Notes under the pieces: generated by a model
Database searches by the model: none
What the model saw: only the letters and a program-made list of their open reading frames with translations
What the model was told of the DNA's origin: nothing
From: Paracoccus liaowanqingii
GTDB lineage: Bacteria; Pseudomonadota; Alphaproteobacteria; Rhodobacterales; Rhodobacteraceae
Reading direction: 5' to 3'
Assembly (NCBI RefSeq): GCF_004683865.2
Contig: NZ_CP038439.1
Coordinates: 1,776,501 to 1,840,500, forward strand
Length of the DNA: 64,000 nt
Shown here: positions 45,436 through 54,662 of the stretch, piece by piece
Layout: the number at the start of each line of letters is the position of its first letter
Position numbering within the stretch: position 1 is the first letter of the stretch
Made by a program: the position numbers and the translations under genes

Positions 45436-46071
45436 ATGTCCGCCCCCCGCTCGGCCGATCAGATCCATGCCACGCTGTCCGCGCAGATCGTGGCCGGTGG
45501 TCTGCGCCCCGGCGATGCCTTGGCCGAGACGGCGCTGGCCGGGCAGTTCGGCCTGTCGCGGACGCCCGTGCGCGAGGCCCTGCAGCGTCTGGCCGCCGAG
45601 GGGCTGGTCGAACGCGGCCCGCGCCGCGCCTTCGCCGTGCGCCGCATGTCCACCGAGGCGCTGCGCCACCTGTTCGAGGCGCTGGCGGAACTGGAAGCCT
45701 TGTGCGCCGGCATGGCAGCCCTGCGCATGACCCCCGCCGATCACGCGATGCTGGCCGGGGTGCTGGAGCGCGCCGACGCGCCCGATGCCGATTATGCCGG
45801 GCTGAACATGCGCTTTCACCAGATCCTGCGGCAGGGGGCGGGCAATGACGTGCTGGCCGAGGTACTGGAGGATCTGAACCGCCGCAGCCTGCCCTGGCGC
45901 AACGCCCAGTTCGAGGCGCGGGCCGAGCGCGTCGACGCCTCGCGCGCCGAACATCGCGCCATTCTGGCGGCCATCACCGCCCGCGATGCGGACGGCGCGG
46001 CAGGCGCCATGCGGGCGCATATGGGCGCCGCCCTCGGCGTGATCCTGGAGATGCTGGCGGCGCGGGACTGA
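45436..46071 (+). CDS. GntR-family (FadR subfamily) transcriptional regulator
   Basis: A 211-residue regulator with an N-terminal winged helix: GLRPGDALAETALAGQFGLS then RTPVREALQRLAAEGLVER, and a C-terminal FCD effector domain (ALRHLFEALAELEALCAGMA, NMRFHQILRQGAGN and SRAEHRAILAAI), in which His and Asp side chains bind metal and ligand. It is divergent from the ggt-BASS unit, which it probably represses in the absence of an organic-acid ligand. Three ATGs are in frame (45424, 45430, 45436); GGAAA spacing favours the last. Confidence 0.9.
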   Translation: MSAPRSADQIHATLSAQIVAGGLRPGDALAETALAGQFGLSRTPVREALQRLAAEGLVERGPRRAFAVRRMSTEALRHLFEALAELEALCAGMAALRMTPADHAMLAGVLERADAPDADYAGLNMRFHQILRQGAGNDVLAEVLEDLNRRSLPWRNAQFEARAERVDASRAEHRAILAAITARDADGAAGAMRAHMGAALGVILEMLAARD

Positions 46072-46082
46072 CCGCCCCGCGC

Positions 46083-49000
46083 CTATTCGGCAGGCTGGGG
46101 CGCCGCTTGCCGCGGACCTGCGGGCTGCGGGTCGGATGCCGCGTCGACGGCATCGCCCCGGCGCCCGATCCGCTCGATCAGCACGTAGATGACCGGCGTC
46201 AGCAGCAGCGTCAGGATGAAGGCCAGCGACAGCCCGCCCACGATCACCGCCCCGATGGCGCGGCGGCTTTCGGCCCCCGCGCCCGAGGCCGTGGCCAGCG
46301 GCACCGCGCCCAGCACGGTGGCAATGGTGGTCATCAGGACCGGGCGCAGGCGCGTCACCGCCCCTTCCCGCGCGGCCGAGACCAGATCGCGGCCCTCCTC
46401 GCGCAGCTGGTTGGCGAATTCGACGATCAGGATGCCGTTCTTGGCCATGATCCCGATCAGCAGGATCATCCCCACCTGCGAGAAGATGTTGACCGAGGCC
46501 CCCGTCAGCCACAGCGTCGCCACCGCCCCGGCCAGACCCAGGGGCACGGTCAGCATGATGGTCAGCGGCGTGCGGAAGCTTTCGAACTGCGCGGCCAGCA
46601 CTAGGAACACGATCATCAGCGCCATGGCGAAGACCGTGGCGACGCCGCCCTGGTTGTCCTGATAGTCGGCGGCCTGTCCGCGCCAGACCAGCAGCGCCCC
46701 CGCAGGCAGGTCCACCGCGGCGGCCTCGACGGTGGCGATGGCGCGGGCCAGATCGGTGCCCTCGACCAGATCGGCCTCGGTCTCGACCGAGATCAGGCGG
46801 TCGTAGCGGTTGATCTCGGGCACCGTGGCGCCGGTCGCGATCTCGGCGAAGGCCGAGAGCGGGATCAGGTCGCCGCGCGTGTTGCGGATCATCACCGACA
46901 GCATGTCCTGCACCGAATCGCGATCCTCGGCGGCGGCCTGCAGGATGACGGGATATTGCCGCCCGTCGCTGCTGTATTCGCCGACCGTGCGCGAGGCGAA
47001 CAGCACCTGCAGGGTCTGCGCCACCGTCTCGCTGTCCAGCCCCAGGTCCTGCGCGCGGGTGCGATCGATGGACAGCGAGGCGCCCGGCTGGTTGGCGGCA
47101 TAGTCGACCTCGATCCCCGACAGGCCCGGCGCATCGGCCAGACGGGCGGCCACATCCTCGGCCCACAGGGCGGCGCGTTCCAGATCGGGGCCGCCGATGG
47201 ACCAGCTGATGCTGCCGCTGCCGCCACCCAGACCCAGGCCCCCGAGGGCCGGATCGAGCTGGACACTTCGGTCAGCGCATCCAGACGCGGGCGCAGGCCG
47301 GCGATCACGTCGTCCACGCCGACCTCGCGGTCGTCCCACGGCACCAGCGTCACGAAGATCAGCGACCGGCGCGTGTCACCCCAGATGCCCACGATCGAGG
47401 TCGCGTTGTCCACGACCCCCTCCGCGCGCAGCTCGTCCAGCATCGCCTCGACCCGGCGGGTGGCGGCATCGGTATAGTCCAGGTTCGAGCCCTGCGGCGA
47501 ATTCAGCACGATGCGGAACCCGCCCCGGTCCTCGTCCGGGGTCAGCTGGCGCGGCAGCGCCTGATAGACCGACACGGCGCCCGCGACGGTGAAGACGGTC
47601 AGCGCCAGAATGGCCACCGGATGCGCGATCAGATGGCCCAGGACCCGGTCGTAGCCGCGCTCCAGCCAGCCGATCACCCGGTTGACGCTGCGGGTCAGCA
47701 GGTTGGGGCGATCCTCGCGCGGCATCACCCGCGCCGCCAGCACCGGCGACAGGGTCAGCGCGACAAAGCCCGACACGGCGACCGCGACGGCCATCACGAT
47801 GCCGAATTCCGCGAACAGCTGGCCCAGCTCGCCCTCCATGAAGCTGACCGGCAGGAAGACGGCGATCAGCACGGCGGTGGTGGCGATGACGGCAAAGCTG
47901 ACCTGACCGGCGCCGCGCCGCGCCGCCTCGGCCCGGCTGGCGCCCATCGCGCGGTGGCGCTGGATGTTCTCCAGCACCACGATGGCATCGTCGACGACCA
48001 GACCGATGGCCAGGATCAAGGCGAACAAAGTCAGGATGTTGATGGAGAAACCCAGAAACAGCATCACCAGCAGCGAGCCGAGCGCCGAGATGGGAATCGT
48101 CACCACCGGCACCAGCGACAGCCGGAACGAGCCGAGGAACAGGAAGATCACGGCGGTGACCAGCACCACGGCTTCGGCAAAGACCTTGATCACCTGCGAG
48201 ATCGAACTTTCGATGAACACCGCCTCGTCGGTGGTGATGCGCATCTGCATGCCGTCGGGCAGGGTCGGGCGGATGCGGTCCAGCTCCTCGCGCACGGCGG
48301 TCGAGATGGCGACGGTGTTCGACTGCGCCTGCGGCTGCACGCCCAGGCCCAGGGCGATCACGCCGTTCGCGCGATAGATGGTGTCGGTCTCCTCGGCACC
48401 CTCCTCGATGCGGGCGACATCGGACAGGCGCAGCGGGCGCCCGCCCTCGTCGCGCAGCACGACCTGGCCGAAGACGGCGGCGCTGGTGAAGCGCGTCTGC
48501 GCCAGCACCTGCAGCTGCCGGGCGCCGGTCTCGATCTGGCCGGCAGGCAGTTCGACATTGTTGGCCTGCAGGGCCGAGATGATGTCGCCGGTGGTGATGC
48601 CATAGGCGGCCATGCGCGACTGATCCAGCCAGATCCGCATGGACGGCGCGCGTTCCCCGAAGATCGAGGCATTGGCCACGCCCGGCAGCCGTGCCAGCCG
48701 GTCGGTGATGAAGCGGCTGGCGTAGTCCGACAGCTCCAGCGGCGTCATCGACAGGCTGGACATGCTGATGCGGATGACCGGATCGCCCTCGTCGTCGTTC
48801 TTCTCGACGCGCGGCGTGCCCGCCCCGTCCGGCAGGTCGTTCAGCACCCGGTCCACGGCGGCGCGCACGTCGTTGGCGGCGGCGTCGATGTCGCGCGAGG
48901 TGTCGAAGGTCAGCCGGGTGCGCATGCCGCCCCGGTCGGAATTCGTCTGCATGGCGGTCACGCCGCTGACGCCGGCAAGGCTGCCCTCGATCACGCTGGC

Positions 49001-49189
49001 CAGCTGGTTGTCGACGACATCGGGGGCGGCGCCGGTATAGTCGACGCGCACCGTCACCTCGGCCGCCTCGACCGAGGGCAGCTCGCGGACCGGAAGGCGG
49101 GTGACGGCGACGGCGCCGATCAGCACGATCAGCAGGTTCATGACCGTGGCGAAGACCGGGCGGCGCAGGGCGAAGTCGGGAAGGCTCAT
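46083..49189 (-). pseudogene. RND efflux permease (AcrB-like), frameshifted
   Basis: The intended product of about 1035 residues is an inner-membrane RND exporter. It begins MSLPDFALRRPVFATVMNLL, has GDIISALQANNVELPAGQI of the docking/porter domain, the proton-relay Asp pair in AIGLVVDDAIVVLENIQRHR, and in the C-terminal half MILLIGIMAKNGILIVEFAN. The frame breaks near 47258-47263: the first part reads DALTEVSSSIRPSG and the second resumes as QLDPALGGLGLGGGSGSISW in another frame. One extra C restores the protein, consistent with the length remainder. It is coupled to the adaptor gene by ATGA. Sequencing error or true loss of the pump are both possible; no TetR regulator or outer-membrane gene is adjacent. 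Confidence 0.85.
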
Positions 49190-50289
49190 CCGCCCGTCCC
49201 CGGCTGCGCGACGGCGGTGCGGTCGACCCGGGGTGTGGCCTCGACGGCGGTGCCGGGCTCGACCCGGTGCAGGTTCGACACGATGATCTGGGTGCCGACC
49301 TCGATGCCGCCCAGCACCTCGATCAGCCCGTCGGCCTGCTGGCCCACCTCGATCTCGGCCCAGGCCGCCTGCCCGTCCTGCAGGACCAGCACGCGGTGGA
49401 CGGGGCCCTCGACGCTGATCGAGGCTTCGGGAACGGCGGGGCGGTCGCCCTGATCCAGGACCAGCTCGACCTGCAGGAACATGCCGCCCGCCAGCGCGCG
49501 GTCGGCATTGGGCATCTCGGCCCGCAGCGCGATGGACCGGGTGGCCGCGTCGACCCGCGTGTCGATCAGGCTGAGCCGGGCCTGGAACACCCGGTCGGGC
49601 CAGGCCGAGGAGCGCAGCCGCACCTCCTGTTCCTCAGCCAGGCGCGGCAGCAGCTGTTCGGGAACGGCGAAATCGACCTCGATCATGTCCAGGTCGTCCA
49701 GCGAGGCGATGGGGGTGCCGCTGTCCAGCATCTGCCCCTCGACCAGATCGGTCAGTCCGATCACGCCCGCGAAGGGCGCGCGCAGGCGGCGGTCGTCCAG
49801 CTGGACCTGAGCGCGGTCCCGCTCGGCCTCGGCGCGCAGCAGCGCGGCGCGAGCGGTCTGGAAGGCGGCGTCCGAGGCGTTGCCGGTGCGGTTCAGCTGT
49901 TCTTGGCGATCGAAGGCGGCCTCGGCCTCGGCCAGCGTCGCCTCGGCGGCGGCCAGGTCGGCCTGCTGCGCGCGGTCGTCAAGTTCCAGCAGCACGGCGC
50001 CCTGCTCGACGCGGGCGCCGGGACGAAATCCGATACGGGTGATGCGGCCGCTGGCCTCGGGCATCAGGTCGACCGCGCGCCGGGCGCGGGCGGTGCCCAC
50101 GGCGCGGACGCTGTCGACGAATCGCTCCAGCCGCACCGGCACCGTCTCGACCGGGACCGGCGCGCGGACGCCGTCGCCGCCGCGCACCTGCGTGTCGGGG
50201 GCGGCCAGAAGCCGGTCGGACAGGGTCAGACCCAGCACACCGGCACCGATGATGACGATGGCCCCGATGACCGCCTTGAGAAAGCGCAT
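49186..50289 (-). CDS. RND efflux periplasmic adaptor (MFP/HlyD family)
   Basis: A 367-residue membrane-fusion protein with an N-terminal signal or anchor (VIGAIVIIGAGVLGLTLSD), a lipoyl/barrel-sandwich region (MPEASGRITRIGFRPGARVE), a helical hairpin rich in Ala/Glu (about 110-165), and RAPFAGVIGLTDLVEGQML. It links the inner-membrane RND permease to an outer-membrane channel. First gene of the pump operon. The frame is open upstream to 50775, but that part is antisense to the inositol monophosphatase gene and is rejected. Confidence 0.93.
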   Translation of the reverse strand: MRFLKAVIGAIVIIGAGVLGLTLSDRLLAAPDTQVRGGDGVRAPVPVETVPVRLERFVDSVRAVGTARARRAVDLMPEASGRITRIGFRPGARVEQGAVLLELDDRAQQADLAAAEATLAEAEAAFDRQEQLNRTGNASDAAFQTARAALLRAEAERDRAQVQLDDRRLRAPFAGVIGLTDLVEGQMLDSGTPIASLDDLDMIEVDFAVPEQLLPRLAEEQEVRLRSSAWPDRVFQARLSLIDTRVDAATRSIALRAEMPNADRALAGGMFLQVELVLDQGDRPAVPEASISVEGPVHRVLVLQDGQAAWAEIEVGQQADGLIEVLGGIEVGTQIIVSNLHRVEPGTAVEATPRVDRTAVAQPGTGG

Positions 50290-50470
50290 GGTCGAAGACC
50301 TCCGGTGGGGTGGCGGAAATCGACCCGCGCGGGCTTGCCGAATTCCATGGCTGCGGGCAGATTGCCCGATCGGGCGCGGGCCGCAACTGATAATCCCGTG
50401 TGGCCCGACCCTTGCGGCCCCTGTGCCGCGCTGCCGGGCAGCTATGCCCGACCTGTCGAAAGGACCGCCC

Positions 50471-51268
50471 GTGGGCACGCAAGACGATCTGACCCTGGCC
50501 ATCGCCGCCGCCCGCGAGGCCGGAGAGGGGCTGCGCGCCGCATGGGCCGACCGCGGCGCGCTCCGGATCGACGCCAAGCGGCAGGGCGACTTCGTGTCGC
50601 AGGCCGACCTTGGTGCCGAGGCGCTGCTGCGCGACCGGCTGCTGGGCCCCTCCCCGACCGACGGTTGGCTGGGCGAGGAGACCGAAGCCCGCCCCGGCGC
50701 GCGGCGCTGGATCGTCGATCCGCTGGACGGCACCACGAATTTCCTGCGCGGCATCGCGCATTGGGCGGTGTCCATCGCGCTGGAGGAGGACGGGCGGCTG
50801 GTGCTGGGCGTCGTCCACGACCCCTTGAAGGACGAGACCTTCAGCGCCCGGATCGGCGGCGGGCTGCATCTGAACGGCGTGCCCCTGACCCCTGCCCCGC
50901 CGCCGGGCTTCGATGCGGCGCTTTATGGCACCGGCCTTCCCTTCGGCGACATGCCCCATATCGACGATCATGCCGGCGATCTGACGCGGATCCTGCCGCA
51001 ATCGGCGGGGGTGCGGCGGATGGGGGCTGCGGCGCTGGATCTGGCCTATGTCGCGGCGGGACGGCTGGACGGGTTCTGGGAACGCCGCCTGCGCCCCTGG
51101 GACATCGCCGCGGGCCTTGTGCTGCTGCGAGAGGCGGGTGCCCGGGTCGAGGGCTGGACCCCGGCCGAACGCCCCGAGGACAGCGGCACCGTCATCGCGG
51201 CCAGCCCGGCCCTGTTCGACGCCTTCGCCACAGCCCTGCGCGCGCCTGTTCAGGTCAGCCGCGCGTAA
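50471..51268 (+). CDS. Inositol monophosphatase family protein
   Basis: A 265-residue Mg-dependent phosphatase with GWLGEETEAR (metal-binding Glu), RRWIVDPLDGTTNFLRGIAH (the family's DPxDGT signature) and LRPWDIAAGLVLLREAGARV (second signature with the metal-binding Asp). It is closer to SuhB-type inositol phosphatases than to CysQ by the TTNF wording, but substrates overlap in this family. GTG 50471 is preferred because AAAGGA lies six bases before it; ATG 50444 is in frame and possible. Its 3' end overlaps the convergent FkbM gene by 19 bases. Confidence 0.87.
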   Translation: MGTQDDLTLAIAAAREAGEGLRAAWADRGALRIDAKRQGDFVSQADLGAEALLRDRLLGPSPTDGWLGEETEARPGARRWIVDPLDGTTNFLRGIAHWAVSIALEEDGRLVLGVVHDPLKDETFSARIGGGLHLNGVPLTPAPPPGFDAALYGTGLPFGDMPHIDDHAGDLTRILPQSAGVRRMGAAALDLAYVAAGRLDGFWERRLRPWDIAAGLVLLREAGARVEGWTPAERPEDSGTVIAASPALFDAFATALRAPVQVSRA

Positions 51269-51981
51269 AGGTCGCCCGAGCCCCCCTGGGCGTCCAGCCC
51301 GCGCAGCCAGTCCCGCGCGGCCTCGGGGCCCCGCCACTCCGCCCAGAGGAACTGCCCCTCCTCGCCCGCGACCGGGTTGAAGCTGTAGCGGCCCAGCCCC
51401 TCCAGCCGGTCGATCACCGCCAGCGTGCGGTCGATGAAGGCCGGCAGGTACTCCACCGACAACAGCGGCAGCGGCTGGCCCAGGCCTGCCAGCACGTCCA
51501 GTTCGAACCCCTCGACGTCGATCTTGACGAAATCGGGCAGGCCGTGATCGGCGATCAGCCGGTCCATCGTGGTCACCTGCACCTCCTGGCTGCTGTCCCA
51601 CCGCACATGGCCGAAGCCCGGCTTGGAGGCTGCCTCGCCGGTGAAGCTGGTGCTGAGCGAGGACACCGTGGGATGCAGCGAGGAGACCGACATCCGCGCC
51701 ACCGTCTCGGACGGGCCCACGGCCTTTTCCACCAGGATGATGTCGCGCGGCAGGCTGCGGCGCAGGAAGCCCGCGAAGGGCTGCTGCGGCTCGCAGGCCA
51801 CCACGCGGGCGCCCGCAGCCCGCATCGCCCGCGCCCGGCTGCCGACATGGGCGCCGATGTCGAAGGCCAGCGCGCCGGGCGCCAGGATCCCCGCGTAGAA
51901 GGCGTGCAGCTGCCGGCGCCGCCACGGATTGTAGTAGATGGCCAGCGACCGGATCAGCCCCAGAGTGGCGCGCAACTGCAT
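51250..51981 (-). CDS. FkbM-family SAM-dependent methyltransferase
   Basis: A 243-residue protein with LAFDIGAHVGSRARAMRAAG (SAM motif I), VVACEPQQPFAGFLRR, TTMDRLIADHGLPDFVKIDV and EGFELDVLAGL, the FkbM family pattern. Such enzymes O-methylate sugars, polyketides or lipids; the target here is unknown. GGAGG precedes ATG 51981. It is divergent from the ribA cluster with about 197 bp between, and overlaps the convergent phosphatase at its 3' end. No polysaccharide genes are nearby. Confidence 0.85.
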   Translation of the reverse strand: MQLRATLGLIRSLAIYYNPWRRRQLHAFYAGILAPGALAFDIGAHVGSRARAMRAAGARVVACEPQQPFAGFLRRSLPRDIILVEKAVGPSETVARMSVSSLHPTVSSLSTSFTGEAASKPGFGHVRWDSSQEVQVTTMDRLIADHGLPDFVKIDVEGFELDVLAGLGQPLPLLSVEYLPAFIDRTLAVIDRLEGLGRYSFNPVAGEEGQFLWAEWRGPEAARDWLRGLDAQGGSGDLYARLT

Positions 51982-52178
51982 GGGGAAACCTCCGTTGAAC
52001 CCGAACGCAAGACTATGGCATGCCGAGACGCGACGTCCAGATGACAATGAGGTCGCTGCGGGACCATTGAAATCATTGCGACATCGTGCCACGGCCCTGC
52101 AACCTTTCAGGAACTGTTACGTGACTGCCAACGTTGGAACATTTACAAAAGTCCAGTTTGTGGGCCGAAGGTTGACCT

Positions 52179-53306
52179 ATGAAAGCATTTCCGCCCGCCT
52201 CTCCCATGACCGCCTTGGGCGGGGATCCTCTGGCCCTTCGCTTGTCGGAACGCGTGGCCCGGATGGTCTCGGACCTGCGGCTTGGCCTGCCGGTCGTGCT
52301 GACCGGCGCCGAGGGTCCCGCGATGGTCTATCCCGTCGAGACACTCTCCCCCGAACGCTTTGCCGAGCGTGGTGACGACTGCCAGCTGGTCGTGACCTCG
52401 CGTCGGGCCGAGGCGCTGCGCCATCGCCCTCACGAGGGCGAGGTGGCGCTGCTGCCCGTGCCGCCCGGCGCCCGTCTGGAATGGATCCAGGCGCTGGCCG
52501 ATCCCTCGCACGGCATGCCCCCCTCCGGTGCCCTGCCGCAGGCGTCGCAGCGTGCGCCCGACATGCTGCACCGCGCCGCGATCCGGTTGGTCAAGGCGGC
52601 CGAGCTGCTGCCCGCCGCACTGGTCGCCACCGGCCCCGACGTCATCGCCACCGCCCTGCGCCATGACCTGTGCATCCTGCCCGCCGCCGATGCGCTGACG
52701 CAGCTGCAACTGCCGCGCGATCCGCGCCCGATCTCGAACGCCCGCGTGCCGATGCTGGCGGCGCGCAACGGGCGCCTGCATGTCTTCCGTGCCCCCGATG
52801 GCGGGGCCGAGCATTACGTGGTCGAGGTCGGCCAGCCCGACCGCGCCAGCCCCGTGCTGGTTCGCCTGCATTCCGCCTGCTTCACCGGCGACGTGCTGGG
52901 GTCGCTGAAATGCGACTGCGGCCCGCAACTGCAGGCCGCCCTGGCCGCGATGGAGGCCGAGGGCGCGGGCATCCTTCTGTATCTGAACCAAGAGGGGCGC
53001 GGCATCGGGCTTGCCAACAAGATGCGCGCCTACAGCCTGCAGGATCAGGGCTTGGACACGGTCGAGGCGAACCACCGCCTTGGCTTCGAGGATGACGAGC
53101 GCGATTTCCGCACCGGCGCCGCCCTGCTGCGGCAGATGGGGATCGGCCAGGTCCGGCTGATGACCAACAACCCCGCCAAGATCGCCCGGCTGGCCGACGA
53201 GGGCATCGTGGTGGCCGAGCGCGTGCCGCTGAAGATCGGGCGCGGCCCCGACAACACCCGCTATCTGGACACCAAGGCCCGCAAGTCCGGGCACTTGCTC
53301 GCATGA
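52179..53306 (+). CDS. ribA: GTP cyclohydrolase II-like protein with long N-terminal extension
   Basis: The 375-residue protein ends in a complete GTP cyclohydrolase II domain (about 195-375): zinc cysteines in HSACFTGDVLGSLKCDCG (C234, C245, C247), LLYLNQEGRGIGLANKMRAY, and MTNNPAKIARL. The enzyme opens GTP to a diaminopyrimidine, the first step to riboflavin. The first 190 residues do not show the acidic DDE/REN motifs of a DHBP synthase and look like a degenerate form. CGAAGG seven bases before the ATG supports the start. No FMN riboswitch is seen upstream. It opens a five-gene cluster and overlaps the next gene by ATGA, which suggests a role outside the main riboflavin pathway. Confidence 0.88.
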   Translation: MKAFPPASPMTALGGDPLALRLSERVARMVSDLRLGLPVVLTGAEGPAMVYPVETLSPERFAERGDDCQLVVTSRRAEALRHRPHEGEVALLPVPPGARLEWIQALADPSHGMPPSGALPQASQRAPDMLHRAAIRLVKAAELLPAALVATGPDVIATALRHDLCILPAADALTQLQLPRDPRPISNARVPMLAARNGRLHVFRAPDGGAEHYVVEVGQPDRASPVLVRLHSACFTGDVLGSLKCDCGPQLQAALAAMEAEGAGILLYLNQEGRGIGLANKMRAYSLQDQGLDTVEANHRLGFEDDERDFRTGAALLRQMGIGQVRLMTNNPAKIARLADEGIVVAERVPLKIGRGPDNTRYLDTKARKSGHLLA

Positions 53307-54247
53307 GCGCCCCCGCCCTGTGGTGCACCGGGCCGGGCGAGGTCCAGACCCGCCCCGGCGCGATGGGCGAGGGCGTGCATGTCCGCACGCTGTTCTCCGG
53401 CATCAGCCGGGGGACAGAACGGCTGGTCCTGTCGGGCCGCGTTCCCGCCAGCGAACATGACCGCATGCGCGCGCCCTATCAGGAGGGGGATTTCCCCTTC
53501 CCGGTGAAATACGGCTATGCCGCCGTGGGTCTTGTCACCGAGGGCGCGCTGCAGGGGCGGCATGTCTTCGCCCTTCATCCCCACCAGACCGAATTCCGCC
53601 TGCCCGAGGCGGCGCTGACCCCGCTGCCGCAGGCGCTGGCCCCTGAACGGGCCGTACTGGCGGCGAACATGGAAACCGCGCTGACCATCCTGTGGGACAG
53701 CGGCGCAGGTGCGGGCGACCGGATCGCCGTGATCGGCGGCGGGCTGGTGGGCTTGCTGGTCGCCAGCCTGGCCGCCCGCCTGCCCGGCGCAAATGTCACT
53801 GTCATTGATCCGCAGACCGACCGCGCCCCGCTGGCGCAGGCCTTGGGCTGCGCCCATGCCGCACCCGAGGATGCGCCCGAAGATCAGGACGTCGTCATCC
53901 ACACCAGCGCGACCGAGGCCGGGCTGACCCTGGCCCTGTCGCTGGCCGGGTCGCAGGCCCAGATCACCGAGGCCAGCTGGCATGGCGCGGCCCAGATCGC
54001 GCTGCCCCTGGGCGGGGCCTTCCACAGCCGCCGCTTGAAGATCGTCAGCTCTCAGGTGGGGACCATCCCGCCCGACCGCGCGCCCCGCTGGACCTATCGC
54101 CGCCGCCTGGCGGTGGCGCTGGACCTGCTGGCGGATGACCGGCTGGACGCGCTGATCTCGGGCGAGAGCGATTTTACCGACCTGCCCGCCGCCTATCCCG
54201 GCATCCTCGCCGATCCTGGCACGCTGTGCCACCGTATCCGTTACTGA
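53303..54247 (+). CDS. Zinc-less medium-chain dehydrogenase/reductase
   Basis: A 314-residue MDR-superfamily protein. The Rossmann fold is clear (RIAVIGGGLVGLLVASLAAR), and the N-terminal catalytic-domain outline is kept (LFSGISRGTERLVLSG, then FPVKYGYAAVGLVTEG). The zinc ligands of alcohol dehydrogenases are replaced: Ser35 where Cys stands in GxCGTD, and YGY where GHE is expected. It is therefore likely a reductase acting without zinc, in the style of BchC-like or quinone-reductase-like enzymes. It overlaps ribA by 4 bp and precedes the PTPS-like gene by 17 bp, so it should act on an intermediate of the same pathway. Confidence 0.8.
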   Translation: MSAPALWCTGPGEVQTRPGAMGEGVHVRTLFSGISRGTERLVLSGRVPASEHDRMRAPYQEGDFPFPVKYGYAAVGLVTEGALQGRHVFALHPHQTEFRLPEAALTPLPQALAPERAVLAANMETALTILWDSGAGAGDRIAVIGGGLVGLLVASLAARLPGANVTVIDPQTDRAPLAQALGCAHAAPEDAPEDQDVVIHTSATEAGLTLALSLAGSQAQITEASWHGAAQIALPLGGAFHSRRLKIVSSQVGTIPPDRAPRWTYRRRLAVALDLLADDRLDALISGESDFTDLPAAYPGILADPGTLCHRIRY

Positions 54248-54264
54248 CCTTATCAGGAGTCCCC

Positions 54265-54660
54265 ATGTTCGCCGTCGAAGTCCGAGACCATATCATGATC
54301 GCCCATTCCTTCCCCTCGCCCACCTTCGGGCCCGCGCAGGGGATGCACGGCGCGACCTTCACGGTCGACGCCGCCTTCTTCGCCGAAGAGATGGACCATG
54401 AGAGCCTGGTCGTCGATATCGGTCTGGCCACCGAGGCGCTGGCCGAGACGCTGGCTCCACTTCGCTACAAGAACCTCGACGAGATCCCTGAATTCGCGGG
54501 AAAAATGACCACGACCGAATTCCTGTGCAAGCATATCTTCGACCGGATGGCCGAGAAGGTGCGCGCGGGTGGGCTGTCCGATGGCGGGCGCGTGAAGAAG
54601 CTGCGCATCCTTCTGCACGAAAGCCACATGGCCCGCGCCTGGTTCGAGGGGGACCTCTAG
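54265..54660 (+). CDS. Divergent 6-pyruvoyltetrahydropterin synthase/QueD-like protein
   Basis: A 131-residue T-fold protein. It aligns with the QueD/PTPS family through MIAHSF (His14, first zinc ligand), MHGATFTVDA, VVDIGLATEAL, TTTEFLCKHIFDRM and LHESHMARAWFE (Glu119). Key residues differ: the catalytic Cys of C-x3-HGH is Ala24, the second His of HGH is Ala30, and the catalytic Asp-His of LDHxNL is Arg67-Tyr68. The changes sit inside otherwise well-kept motifs, which suggests a distinct subfamily with another reaction, and not random decay. CAGGAG five bases before ATG 54265. It lies in the ribA-MDR-PTPS-methyltransferase-RibD cluster. Confidence 0.82.
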   Translation: MFAVEVRDHIMIAHSFPSPTFGPAQGMHGATFTVDAAFFAEEMDHESLVVDIGLATEALAETLAPLRYKNLDEIPEFAGKMTTTEFLCKHIFDRMAEKVRAGGLSDGGRVKKLRILLHESHMARAWFEGDL

Positions 54661-54662
54661 TC

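Noticed and set aside
52082..52178. FMN riboswitch before ribA
   Set aside because: I searched the leader for the conserved RFN helices and found none; only a short palindrome CCAACGTTGG at 52128 is present.
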